Assembly: GCA_041649015.1 (NCBI GenBank)
Contig: JBAZNU010000002.1
Span: 186,001-250,000 of the forward strand
From: Ignavibacteria bacterium
Lineage (GTDB): Bacteria; Bacteroidota; Ignavibacteria; Tepidaquicellales; Tepidaquicellaceae
Direction of reading: 5' to 3'
DNA: 64,000 nucleotides
Under the pieces are notes generated by a model. The model saw only the letters and a list, made by a program, of their open reading frames with translations, was not told where the DNA came from and searched no databases. This document shows, piece after piece, positions 50,347-60,006 of this stretch; within the stretch, counting starts at the first letter, position 1; every line of letters starts with the position of its first letter. A program made the translations under genes and the position numbers.

Positions 50347-52386
50347 ATGCATTTTCAAAGCATAAGAAGGGTGATTATTGCTGTATTTTTCTTATTTGCA
50401 GTATTATCATTTACCTTAGCAAGTCTCAGAACTCTTCATACCAAACCACAGGATGACATTAACAACAAATACACAACAATAGGAAATATTTCACTTACAG
50501 TTACAAATTTTGGAACTATAGGTAAAGGATATTGCGGAACACAACCTTCAGGTATGTTTCCTAAGAACTCAGGTATTGAAAATGTATGGTTAGGAGGTTT
50601 ATGGGTAGGGGGTGTTAAGGGCGGACAAATTCGAGTTTCTACAGGTGCTATTGATGTATCCAATCCTTCAAAGCAAGAAGGATTTGAATTTTTCAATGCC
50701 CCGGGATCCATAATAACTGAAAAATCCTCTCTTATAACATCACCATATTATGCACCGGATGCAGTTTCTCATCAAGATTTCATTTGTGAATTTTATGATA
50801 CAACTACGTCAGGAGTTCAAAATCATAATCCACTCGGCATAAAGGTAATGCTTGAATCATATACTTATGACCTGAATTTTGCAAATTTCTTTGTAATTTT
50901 GGATTATAAGATTGTTAACATTGGCTATAACGGTGATAATTCTCAGATAGATTCAATTTATGTAGGAATGTGGAAAGATTTAGTTGTTAGAAATATCAAT
51001 GTTACTCCAGGATGTAATCCAGGAACATCATTTTTCTCGAAAAATGCAAATGGTTATATAGATACGATGAATCTTGAATATGCGTACGACCATTCGGGTG
51101 ATATCGGTTACACTGACAATTACGCTTCTGTGAAACTTCTTGGCGTTAATCCAAAACCATCTACAGATACAGTAAGGTCAAAATGGACTATTTGGCAGTT
51201 TAGGAATACAACTGATCCCGTTTATTTTTCACCAACTGACGACCAGCAAAGATACAGCAAATTGAGGGGATTTCTTGCTCCGGGAGTTGTTATAGATTCA
51301 ACCAGAATAGACCAATTAAGGTTGAATCCTGGTAACAGGGTGACATTGCTTTCATACGGACCTTACAAAAAGAATGATGGTTCACCGTTTTCGCTCAGAT
51401 ACCAGCAAGATACAATGAATGTAGTTTTTGCAGTAGTATGTGCGAAGAAATACGGAACAGACCCGGCTCAATGGGATTCATCTTACCAAAAGAGCGAATT
51501 GTATAATAATGCGTTTTGGGCTCAACGTGCGTATGACAATGGATACAAACTTCCGTCCCCACCTGATATTCCAATTACTCGTGCAGAAGTAACGAGCAAT
51601 AATGTTACTCTTTACTGGTCAAACAATTCAGAGTATTCAAAAGACCCAATTTCAGGTAAATATGATTTTGAAGGGTACAAACTATACAGGACTGATCCGC
51701 AATCAAATAACAATTTAAATCAAGATCTTTTGTCACAAATGAAGCTTATTGCTGATTTTGACAGTTCCCATAATAATTATTATAATAATACAGGTTTTGG
51801 ATTTATTAAAATGAATTCCTTTAAAACTTTTCCAAACGACACAAATAAATATTGGTATAAATTTGATTTTCCAAACCAGTTAAATGGATTTCAGTATGTT
51901 TATACTATAACTTCATACGATAAAGGGGATTCTTCACAAAACCTTTCTTCACTTGAAAGCAGTATTCTATCTAATACAAAAAGAATAGTCGTAGGTACAA
52001 CTCCGGTTGATGACGGTTCCAAGGATATCGGAGTTTATCCTAATCCGTATTACGGGAGTGCTATATGGGACGGTACAGGTACTAAAAAAGAGATTACTCG
52101 AAAAATATATTTCTTTAATTTACCTTCGAAATGTGAAATTTCAATATGGACAATTGCCGGGGACCTTGTTGACAGGTTTGACCACGATGCTGCTACATAT
52201 AATGGAAATGATATTGAATGGTTCAAAACTTATTCTGATGGAACTCAGAAATTTGCCGGAGGGGAACATGCATGGGATCTTATTTCGAAAAACGAGCAAT
52301 CGATAGCTTCCGGTCTTTATTTCTTCACGGTAAAGAATAGTGTTACGGGAGAAATTAAAAAGGGTAAATTTCTAGTTGTAAAATAA
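50347..52386 (+). CDS. Large exported surface protein, first gene of the type IX-associated cluster
   Basis: The start is ATG 50347, with a TTG two codons earlier in frame; the protein is about 679 residues. A signal anchor or signal peptide (IRRVIIAVFFLFAVLSFTLA) precedes a long beta-rich body (many GGLWVGG and YYAPDAVSHQDF-like segments). A fibronectin-like stretch follows (ITRAEVTSNNVTLYWSN), then a C-terminal segment with IGVYPNPYYGSAIWDG and the end KGKFLVVK. This is a variant sorting-domain-like tail lacking the NYPNPFNP core. It opens the cluster ending past the window edge. Its function is unknown. Confidence 0.75.
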   Translation: MHFQSIRRVIIAVFFLFAVLSFTLASLRTLHTKPQDDINNKYTTIGNISLTVTNFGTIGKGYCGTQPSGMFPKNSGIENVWLGGLWVGGVKGGQIRVSTGAIDVSNPSKQEGFEFFNAPGSIITEKSSLITSPYYAPDAVSHQDFICEFYDTTTSGVQNHNPLGIKVMLESYTYDLNFANFFVILDYKIVNIGYNGDNSQIDSIYVGMWKDLVVRNINVTPGCNPGTSFFSKNANGYIDTMNLEYAYDHSGDIGYTDNYASVKLLGVNPKPSTDTVRSKWTIWQFRNTTDPVYFSPTDDQQRYSKLRGFLAPGVVIDSTRIDQLRLNPGNRVTLLSYGPYKKNDGSPFSLRYQQDTMNVVFAVVCAKKYGTDPAQWDSSYQKSELYNNAFWAQRAYDNGYKLPSPPDIPITRAEVTSNNVTLYWSNNSEYSKDPISGKYDFEGYKLYRTDPQSNNNLNQDLLSQMKLIADFDSSHNNYYNNTGFGFIKMNSFKTFPNDTNKYWYKFDFPNQLNGFQYVYTITSYDKGDSSQNLSSLESSILSNTKRIVVGTTPVDDGSKDIGVYPNPYYGSAIWDGTGTKKEITRKIYFFNLPSKCEISIWTIAGDLVDRFDHDAATYNGNDIEWFKTYSDGTQKFAGGEHAWDLISKNEQSIASGLYFFTVKNSVTGEIKKGKFLVVK

Positions 52387-52423
52387 AATTTTATTAAATT
52401 CAAACAAATATATCAAAATCAAA

Positions 52424-54706
52424 ATGAAGAAATTAAAATTTTTACCTTTAGCAGCAATTGTAACATTGATTGTCTATTCACTTGGATTCAATATATATGA
52501 ACAAGTGCTTACATGGAATCCTGTTACAATTCAATTCTTTCAGTATAAAGCAGATGACTCTCTTGCACTCGGTAAAGACAGGTCAGATAAACTTGGCGAC
52601 TCGGTAGAGATCGTTGCAAGAGTATTAGCTCCACCGAGGGTTTCACCTGCGACAAATGATTTCAGGACTTTACTCAGGGGAACATCATCATGGACATGTT
52701 ACATGCAAGATACTGCAAATGGACTATTTGGCGGTATTGTTGTTCGTCAGGGCGGCAGAGGTCCCCAAACAGGAATAGACCTGGTTGATACCGGTGCAAT
52801 AATTAAAGTTCGCGGTATAATACAGGAGTTTCCTGCAACAGGATATTCAAATTCATTAACACAGATCGACCATGACACGACTTCAGGGTATACGATAACT
52901 GTCCTTCAAAGCACGGGTTCACGTCCAATACCGAAACTCGTAAATATTACAGATTTTAATCAGGGTGATTATCCAAACGGCGGAACAATAAATTATGTAA
53001 ACGGTGAGAAATACGAAGGTATGTATGTTGAAATCAGGAACGTTACAATAGGTACTGGTATTGGTAATCGTCAACCGTGGAGTGTAGTGGATGAAAATGG
53101 TAATAAATTGTATATGAGAGATTTTTCAAATTTCTTTTCTACACAACCATCAGGTGATACTCTTCGACCATGGACTCATCCTCTTGCAGGAACGTATGTG
53201 AATTACGTTAGAGGTGTAATCATTGCTGCAAATAATGAAGGCGCATTTGGGACACAATTACCTTACGCGATTGTTCCGATATATCCAAGCGATTTAAGTC
53301 TTGGTAATGCTCCACCACAGATATCTTCTGTGACTCGAAATCCGGGAGTTCCAACTCCAAACGATAGCGTTTCTGTTACTTGTTCAGTATTAGACCCAGC
53401 ATTAAATCCAAATTCAATTTCAGAAGTAAGAGTATTCTGGAAGGTAAATGGAGGTGCTTTTGAAAGTAAAGTAATGCCTTTCGTAACAGGTAATCTATAT
53501 TCCACAAAAATGCCTCCTCAGGCACTTGGAAATTTAGTTGAATATTTTATAAAGGCAACTGATAACAACGGTGGTTCGAAAAATTTCCCTGCAGATACTT
53601 TAAAATCAAAACTTTTTTATAAAGTTTTTGCAAACGATTCGTTATCTATTCAGGATGTGCAGTGGTGTCCTAATAATGGCGGATACAGCGGCTTCAATGG
53701 TGCTACAGTCAGAGGTATTGAAGGAATTGTAACTGCTGATACTTCTGATATCCGTGCATTTAGTTTTAGTTCAAGTGGTGGTTCTCAGACATCACCCAGA
53801 AGAGTAATTATTCAAAATGGTACAGGAGTCTGGAGTGGCATTTGGATATACAATAATGCAACTGATGTATTAAAAAGAGGTGATAGAGTAAGAGTAAAAG
53901 GTGTTGTTGAGGAATCAAACGGTATGACAAGAATTAATGTTGCAGCAGCTTCAGATATTACTTTAATTTCAACCGGTAATCCTCTGCCAGACGTACAGAA
54001 CCTTACGACTGCTGAGCTCGCTAACAACAAACTTGATGGTGATACAACAATAGAAAAATGGGAATCCGTTTTTGTGAGGTTTAATACACCTTTCTGGATT
54101 ACATGTATAAATGCAGGTTCCGGTATTTCCTGCACCTCAAGGCAAACATTAATAGACACTGCATTCAGGAGGAATTATGGTGAAATTCTAGTAAGAGATA
54201 ATTCTAATATTGATGCAAGGATTGAATTGCAGGACGGTGGACATACCTTTACGAATAATTGGGACGGTGTTACTACCGGAAAGACATTACTCACTCAGAA
54301 TGACAGTATTATGTTTACTCAGGGTATTTTATACTATTCATTTGGTAACTATAAAATGGTTCCAAGAAGGAATACTGACTTCGGTACTGTAATACCAGTT
54401 GGTATCATCAACAATAATGAAATAGTAAAATCGTATTCACTTTCGCAAAATTATCCTAATCCGTTTAATCCTGTGACAAAAATCAGGTTTACACTTCCGG
54501 TTAATAGCAATGTGAGAATAACGGTATACAATGTTCTTGGAAAAGAAGTAGCTAAACTTGTTGACAGAAGTATGCCTGTTGGTTCATATACGGTTGATTG
54601 GACAGCTAACAACTTTGCAAGCGGTGTTTACTTTTACAAGGTTGTCGCTGATGGTAACGATGGTTCAAGATTTGTGAACACGAAGAGAATGGTATTAATT
54701 AAATAG
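52424..54706 (+). CDS. Secreted OB-fold-like surface protein with type IX sorting domain
   Basis: The 760-residue protein has an N-terminal hydrophobic signal (KKLKFLPLAAIVTLIVYSL). Several beta-rich modules with OB-fold character (VKVRGIIQEFP, RGDRVRVKGVVEESNG-like) recur, as in YhcR/DUF5689-type extracellular proteins. A type A sorting domain at the C-terminus starts LSQNYPNPFNPVTKIRFTLP and ends MVLIK. No nuclease active site is visible. The same module type appears in the partial protein at 62921, suggesting related cargo of one export route. Confidence 0.8.
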   Translation: MKKLKFLPLAAIVTLIVYSLGFNIYEQVLTWNPVTIQFFQYKADDSLALGKDRSDKLGDSVEIVARVLAPPRVSPATNDFRTLLRGTSSWTCYMQDTANGLFGGIVVRQGGRGPQTGIDLVDTGAIIKVRGIIQEFPATGYSNSLTQIDHDTTSGYTITVLQSTGSRPIPKLVNITDFNQGDYPNGGTINYVNGEKYEGMYVEIRNVTIGTGIGNRQPWSVVDENGNKLYMRDFSNFFSTQPSGDTLRPWTHPLAGTYVNYVRGVIIAANNEGAFGTQLPYAIVPIYPSDLSLGNAPPQISSVTRNPGVPTPNDSVSVTCSVLDPALNPNSISEVRVFWKVNGGAFESKVMPFVTGNLYSTKMPPQALGNLVEYFIKATDNNGGSKNFPADTLKSKLFYKVFANDSLSIQDVQWCPNNGGYSGFNGATVRGIEGIVTADTSDIRAFSFSSSGGSQTSPRRVIIQNGTGVWSGIWIYNNATDVLKRGDRVRVKGVVEESNGMTRINVAAASDITLISTGNPLPDVQNLTTAELANNKLDGDTTIEKWESVFVRFNTPFWITCINAGSGISCTSRQTLIDTAFRRNYGEILVRDNSNIDARIELQDGGHTFTNNWDGVTTGKTLLTQNDSIMFTQGILYYSFGNYKMVPRRNTDFGTVIPVGIINNNEIVKSYSLSQNYPNPFNPVTKIRFTLPVNSNVRITVYNVLGKEVAKLVDRSMPVGSYTVDWTANNFASGVYFYKVVADGNDGSRFVNTKRMVLIK

Positions 54707-54719
54707 TTTTTTAAAAGAT

Positions 54720-54748
54720 TTGATTCCCGGTTATATGCCGGGAATCAA
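54720..54748 (+). promoter_or_regulatory. Intercistronic hairpin without T-tract
   Basis: A perfect 11-bp stem (TTGATTCCCGG at 54720-54730 with 54738-54748) and a 7-nt loop lie in the 57-bp gap between two cluster genes. No T run follows, so it is not a standard terminator; mRNA processing or attenuation are possible roles. Confidence 0.6.
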
Positions 54749-54763
54749 GCTTAAATATATGGT

Positions 54764-56140
54764 ATGAAAAAAAGTTTACTCTTTATTTTATTAGTAATTG
54801 GCAGCGTTTACATAATTTCCTGTTCGGATCCAATTACAGGTGATGTTGGAAGTTTTCCTCCTAACACGTATTTATCGTTATTTCCTGACAGTATTATTTC
54901 ACCCGGTTCTACACTGAGAAAAATATCATGGTGGGGAGATTCCCCTCAGGGCTTTATTGCAGGATATTATTTTTCTTTCGATTCAACTACGCCGGTTTCA
55001 CAATGGTCATTTACAACAAAAAGTGACAGTACATTTCTACTGCAGATGAACGGTAATGATACAACATTCAGATTTTATGTTGCTGCTGTTGATGATAAAG
55101 GCTTAATCGATCCTACACCTGCATCAAATCTTTATCCGACTTTAAATTCTGTACCAACGATGGATTTTCTTGCCGGTACTGAAATACCTGATACCGTTTA
55201 TCCGGTTACAACATTCAAATGGGCTGCGACAGATCCGGATGGAAATGCGACTTTACGATATTTTTATTGGTCATTAAATGATACCAATAATTTTAAAATT
55301 ATAAACGGTTCAGTAACCACAATGACTCTAACAAAAGACAGCGGTCTTGTACTAAATGCACCCAATGCGTTATACATGAAGGTACAGGATAATGCTGGAG
55401 CATACAGTAAAATTGTTAGAATGCCGAAGGATACGACTAAGTTCTTCTATGTACAGAAAGTAAACTCTAAGATACTTATTGTAAAAGATCAACCACTTGC
55501 TGAAATGAATACAGCAGCTGATTTCTTTTATAATGCTATGGATACAATAAAATATGATACACTCGATATTAGGTCAGGCAACGGTAAATTCATACCTAAG
55601 ATTATTAATCCAATGTTTATCGAGACATTGAAACTTTACGATATTGTTATCTGGAGTGCCAGCAGGGGGAATATTTCTTCAGATAATGCAAACTTTGACC
55701 TCGCTCAAAGAAGTCTTCCTTTTTTTACTCAAGCAGGGAAAAAACTTTTTTTCACTACGGGATTTCCTAATACTGAAACCGCTCAACAGGGTACTCTTAT
55801 AAATTTTGCACCTATTGATAGTGTTGCTGCATGTACAATTGCCTTTTTGAGTAATGTCAGTGTTGTTAACGTAGATCCTTCTTATCCTGTTATTTCGACA
55901 AGCACACTTGTTCAAAGAACTAGGGGATTGAAAATATCCAATGCTGTTGTTCTTTATAGATTGCCTAATACAGTTGCTTGTTCAGATTCAAGCGGAGGTC
56001 CTATCATAGCTATAAAAAATACTGATTCAAACCCGAATATTGTTTTTATGGGTATGCCGGTTTATTTTCTTAACGGAAATCCGGTAAACTCAAAAGCTTT
56101 GATGCGTAAAATAATTATTAACGAATTTGGTTATCAATAA
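54764..56140 (+). CDS. Predicted surface lipoprotein, beta-sandwich type
   Basis: The 458-residue protein has a lipobox YIISC (Cys about residue 20) after a typical signal. Its first half reads like fibronectin/Ig-type beta sandwiches with aromatic-rich ISWWGDSPQGFIAGYYF and a second KWAATDPDGNATLRYFYWS module. The second half looks like an alpha/beta domain (ILIVKDQPLAEMNTAADFFYNAMD, KKLFFTTGFPNTE) reminiscent of a ThuA/GATase-like fold, uncertain. It stops 3 bp before the TonB-receptor gene, indicating co-transcription and perhaps a lipoprotein partner of the receptor. Confidence 0.75.
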   Translation: MKKSLLFILLVIGSVYIISCSDPITGDVGSFPPNTYLSLFPDSIISPGSTLRKISWWGDSPQGFIAGYYFSFDSTTPVSQWSFTTKSDSTFLLQMNGNDTTFRFYVAAVDDKGLIDPTPASNLYPTLNSVPTMDFLAGTEIPDTVYPVTTFKWAATDPDGNATLRYFYWSLNDTNNFKIINGSVTTMTLTKDSGLVLNAPNALYMKVQDNAGAYSKIVRMPKDTTKFFYVQKVNSKILIVKDQPLAEMNTAADFFYNAMDTIKYDTLDIRSGNGKFIPKIINPMFIETLKLYDIVIWSASRGNISSDNANFDLAQRSLPFFTQAGKKLFFTTGFPNTETAQQGTLINFAPIDSVAACTIAFLSNVSVVNVDPSYPVISTSTLVQRTRGLKISNAVVLYRLPNTVACSDSSGGPIIAIKNTDSNPNIVFMGMPVYFLNGNPVNSKALMRKIIINEFGYQ

Positions 56141-56143
56141 AAT

Positions 56144-58993
56144 ATGAAAAAAGTTTTTCTAATTCTAATTTTTATCCTTTTTGTTGTTTCTGCAAATGCA
56201 CAGGATCAACTCGGTTCGCTTTTTGGTATTGTCAAGGATTCTGCAGGTATTCCTCTTGAAGGAGTCACGCTAAAGATTAAAGGTTCATATTTAGGTGCAG
56301 TTTCTGATTCAGAAGGAAACTACTCAATATTAAATATTCCTGCGGGTTCATATACACTCGCTGTTGATTATATTGGTTTCAAAACAGTAGAGTATACGGA
56401 TGTTAAAATATCACAAGCTGAAAACAGAGAGTTTAACATTTTTCTAATAGTGACTTCTTTTACTGTCGATCAGGAAATTGTTGTAGTAGGTGACAGACCA
56501 TTACTTGATATCGAGCAGACATCAAGTTCTCATATAATTTCAAGTGATGAGATTACTCAAAATATAGTAAATAACATTAAGGATATTGTCGAACAACAAG
56601 CCGGAGTTGTTAAGGATGACAACGAACTCTTTATTCGAGGTGGTCGTAATTATGAAAACTCATTCCTTCTTGACGGAGTATCTGTACAGGATCCGCTGTC
56701 CGGAACAGGTTTTGGTCTTCAGCTATCAGCCAACTCTCTCGAAGAGGTTGAAGTCATAACAGGCGGGTACAATGCTGAATATGGACAGGCTACAAGCGGT
56801 GTCATTACCGCAAGAACAAAAGAGGGCAGGTTCTCTGAATACAACATGTTTCTCTCATATTCACGTGATAATCTCGGTGATTTTCTTGGCTGGGGTCCAA
56901 ATTCGGGAGTAAGCTTTAATACTGATATTGTTGAATTCAACCTTGGAGGTCCCGAACCAATTTCTAAGTATATACTTCCAGCACTTAAAATAAAGGTTCC
57001 AGGAGAGATTACTTTTTTTGGTAATTTTTACATGGGACTATCGGACGGTTTCTTTGTCAATAGATTAAAATCAGAAAACTTATACTCGAACGGAATCGGA
57101 AAAGCTAATAGTGTTTATTCCAGTATTTTCGGTGGAACTAAATTTGCTCCAAGACAAGATAATAACTGGTTATGGCTTGGCAAGATTACTTGGAAATTTA
57201 CACCACAAATGAAACTTTCATATTCTTATAATCAGTCTGTTTCCATAAACCAGAATTCAAGTTCTTTACAGAACAATCTTGAATATGTTGAGCCATCACC
57301 CGGCTATCAGTTTCAGTTCCAGGAAATTCTTGATAATGCGAACACTTACTCATCTAATTCTATATTTCATACTTTAGCTTGGACTCATACTACAAGTCCT
57401 AAAACATACTACGAAGTTAAGTTAACTCGTTTCTTTACAAATCTTCGTTCGGATGCAAACGGCTTAAACTGGGATCAGTACAGTGAACCATTCGATATAG
57501 TTAAACCGCCGTTTGTTTACTATCCAATCGATTCTACACGGACGGGTATTATACCGGGTAACGGATTTTATGATGTAGGAAATCCCTATACGTGGCATGA
57601 TCACTACGTTGTTGAATACACTGCAAAAGCTGATATTGTTAATAATTTCACACCTTCAAGCAAATTTAAAGCAGGTATTGAAGCAAGTTTTCAGGAAATG
57701 CAACTGATAGATATTTATCAACCCTGGATAAAACCTTTTGGTCTTAATAATGATGTATACAAAGTTTATCCTGCATTTGGTGATATATATGCCCAGCACT
57801 CAATTCAGATAAAAGGTATGATCTTAAATTACGGACTTAGGTTTGATTACTGGTTCCCCGGAAAAATGGTTGATGATGCAGTAAAGAATCCTGACGTTGT
57901 AACAATTCCTGATGACATTAGAAAGAGTTATCTTGAAAACACTTATGAATTGTTTGGAATGAGATGGAAAGGTCGTTTATCACCCAGAGTTGGAATCTCG
58001 CATCCTATTACAAACAATCAGACTTTGTTTTTCTCTTATGGTCACTTTAATAAGCGGCCTAAACCTCAGTTTGTTTATGCAAAGCTAAATCCGCAGTCAG
58101 CGCAGTCATCGTACCAGAAGTTTGGCAATCCTGACCTGGATCCGGAAACAACTGTCTCTTACGAACTTGGTATAAGAAATCAGTTTACCAGCGATGACGT
58201 ATTAACAATTACCGCATATTACAAGAACATTTATGATTATGTATCAACAAAGAACATTATTATTAATGACGGAAGATATATAGGTAAATCTTTTATCAGT
58301 TATTTTAATCAGGATTATGCCCGAACAAGAGGTATTGAGATTGAGTATAAGAAAAGAATCGGTGGCTGGTTTAATGGTAAGTTTAATTTCACTTATTCCG
58401 TAGCGACGGGAAAAAGTTCTACTTCTGATCAGGGATATTTAGTCGCTACCCGTGGTTTACAGGAAACCATTTCTGAAAACTTTTTAGGCTGGGATAGGCC
58501 AATTACAGCGTCTGCAAACCTATTCTTTAAAATTGAAAAAGGAAAAGGACTTTTTGGTTTTGGAAAAAATATTCTTGATAACATCAACATCAAAACAAGA
58601 TTATTCTTCCAGTCAGGGAAGCGGTATACACCTCAGATATTGACAGGATACTTTGACGATGGAAGACCTGAATATACAACAGATTATGATAATCTTTATG
58701 CCAATGTAGGTGAAAACTGGTTCTATGTTGACCTTGATATTGATAAATATATTAACATCTATAATCTGGATGTGGTTTTTAATTTGTCGATAAAAAATTT
58801 ATTTAACAACAATAATTCAACAATATTAAATCCGGTAACCGGAAGAGCTTATGAGTATGGAGATCCTACTCCGAACTCATGGAACGATCCATTGTATCCG
58901 GACTTGCAGGCACCACTAGATCCTTATCCGTTTAACCCGGCAAGGTATCTTGCACCGCGCACTATTAAATTCGGAGTATCAATTAAATTCTAA
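56144..58993 (+). CDS. TonB-dependent receptor with N-terminal CarboxypepD_reg domain
   Basis: The 949-residue outer-membrane protein has a signal peptide to about residue 19. A carboxypeptidase-regulatory-like domain (about 24-95: LFGIVKDSAGIPLEGVTLKI, GSYTLAVDYIGFKTVEY) comes next, then a plug domain containing IRGGRNYENSFLLDGVSVQD and ITGGYNAEYGQATSGVI. A 22-strand-type barrel ends in a hydrophobic strand with terminal Phe (KFGVSIKF). This is the Bacteroidota/Ignavibacteria layout for TonB-driven uptake or surface-assembly receptors; no SusD partner is present. The gene is 3 bp after the lipoprotein gene and 14 bp before the PorV-like gene. Confidence 0.94.
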   Translation: MKKVFLILIFILFVVSANAQDQLGSLFGIVKDSAGIPLEGVTLKIKGSYLGAVSDSEGNYSILNIPAGSYTLAVDYIGFKTVEYTDVKISQAENREFNIFLIVTSFTVDQEIVVVGDRPLLDIEQTSSSHIISSDEITQNIVNNIKDIVEQQAGVVKDDNELFIRGGRNYENSFLLDGVSVQDPLSGTGFGLQLSANSLEEVEVITGGYNAEYGQATSGVITARTKEGRFSEYNMFLSYSRDNLGDFLGWGPNSGVSFNTDIVEFNLGGPEPISKYILPALKIKVPGEITFFGNFYMGLSDGFFVNRLKSENLYSNGIGKANSVYSSIFGGTKFAPRQDNNWLWLGKITWKFTPQMKLSYSYNQSVSINQNSSSLQNNLEYVEPSPGYQFQFQEILDNANTYSSNSIFHTLAWTHTTSPKTYYEVKLTRFFTNLRSDANGLNWDQYSEPFDIVKPPFVYYPIDSTRTGIIPGNGFYDVGNPYTWHDHYVVEYTAKADIVNNFTPSSKFKAGIEASFQEMQLIDIYQPWIKPFGLNNDVYKVYPAFGDIYAQHSIQIKGMILNYGLRFDYWFPGKMVDDAVKNPDVVTIPDDIRKSYLENTYELFGMRWKGRLSPRVGISHPITNNQTLFFSYGHFNKRPKPQFVYAKLNPQSAQSSYQKFGNPDLDPETTVSYELGIRNQFTSDDVLTITAYYKNIYDYVSTKNIIINDGRYIGKSFISYFNQDYARTRGIEIEYKKRIGGWFNGKFNFTYSVATGKSSTSDQGYLVATRGLQETISENFLGWDRPITASANLFFKIEKGKGLFGFGKNILDNINIKTRLFFQSGKRYTPQILTGYFDDGRPEYTTDYDNLYANVGENWFYVDLDIDKYINIYNLDVVFNLSIKNLFNNNNSTILNPVTGRAYEYGDPTPNSWNDPLYPDLQAPLDPYPFNPARYLAPRTIKFGVSIKF

Positions 58994-59007
58994 AAAGTTT
59001 AAATATA

Positions 59008-60006
59008 ATGTCAATAAAGCATAAAATATTAATCTTAGTTCTGCTACTGATAGCTGGTCAGGTTCATGCGCAGTTAATTCCTAACCTTGGTGGACAAAGA
59101 ACCGGGACTTCTTCGCTTCAGTTTTTGAAAATAGGAACGGATGCTCGTGCGACTGGGATGGGGGAAGCTTTTGTAGCTGTCTCAGACGATTTCTCTGCTT
59201 TACAATATAATCCTGCAGGACTCGTTCTTACTAAAGATAATGGCTTATCATTTACTCATACTGCATGGTTTGCGGATTCACGAATCGAGCATCTTGGCGG
59301 CGTTTATCATTTTGGGGGTAACAATGCCGTTGGTATAAGTGTTACTTCATTCAGAACTGAAGACATGAAAGTAACGACTGAATTTCAACCTAACGGGACA
59401 GGAAATTATTTCAGGTTTTCGGACCTTGCAGTTGGACTTTCATATTCCAGACAATTTACCGATCAGTTTTCTTTTGGTGTTACCGTAAAGTATGTCGAAG
59501 AAGCTTTAGGTGAACTTAAAATGAGAACAGTACTCGGTGATTTAGCAACTTTTTACAAAACAGGTCTTGGCACAACAAGGTTTGCCGTTGTTATTGCTAA
59601 CTTTGGAGCACAGGTTTCTCCATCCGGAACTGTTGACCTGATTGGCAGTAGGACAGTTTCTGAATTTCAGAAATTTCCTCCACCAACATTATTTAAAATT
59701 GGTTTTGCTTTTGAACCGTGGATGAATCAAAATAATAGAGTTACCACAAGCATTCAGCTTAATAGCCCTAATGATAACAAAGAATATATTAATGTGGGTG
59801 CTGAGTACTCCTATAAAGAAATGGTTACCATTAGAGGCGGTTATAAATTTAATGTAGATGCTGAAAACTTTTCGGTAGGAGCGGGTGTAAATGTACCTGT
59901 TTCATTCGCAAAGGTAGGTGTTAATTATTCACTCGCAAATTATGGTGACTGGGGATACATGCACAGATTTTCAATAAACTTAATATTACCGGAGAAAAAT
60001 AAATAA
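59008..60006 (+). CDS. PorV/PorQ-family outer-membrane protein
   Basis: The 332-residue protein has a signal peptide ending VHAQ, then the family start FLKIGTDARATGMGEAFVAV and SALQYNPAGL. It is a predicted FadL-like barrel with repeated amphipathic strands. PorV is the shuttle/attachment factor of the type IX secretion system that receives cargo from the translocon. This matches the sorting-domain proteins seen around it. Several PorV-like paralogues usually exist, so I do not assign the exact one. It overlaps the NHL gene by 1 bp. Confidence 0.88.
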   Translation: MSIKHKILILVLLLIAGQVHAQLIPNLGGQRTGTSSLQFLKIGTDARATGMGEAFVAVSDDFSALQYNPAGLVLTKDNGLSFTHTAWFADSRIEHLGGVYHFGGNNAVGISVTSFRTEDMKVTTEFQPNGTGNYFRFSDLAVGLSYSRQFTDQFSFGVTVKYVEEALGELKMRTVLGDLATFYKTGLGTTRFAVVIANFGAQVSPSGTVDLIGSRTVSEFQKFPPPTLFKIGFAFEPWMNQNNRVTTSIQLNSPNDNKEYINVGAEYSYKEMVTIRGGYKFNVDAENFSVGAGVNVPVSFAKVGVNYSLANYGDWGYMHRFSINLILPEKNK

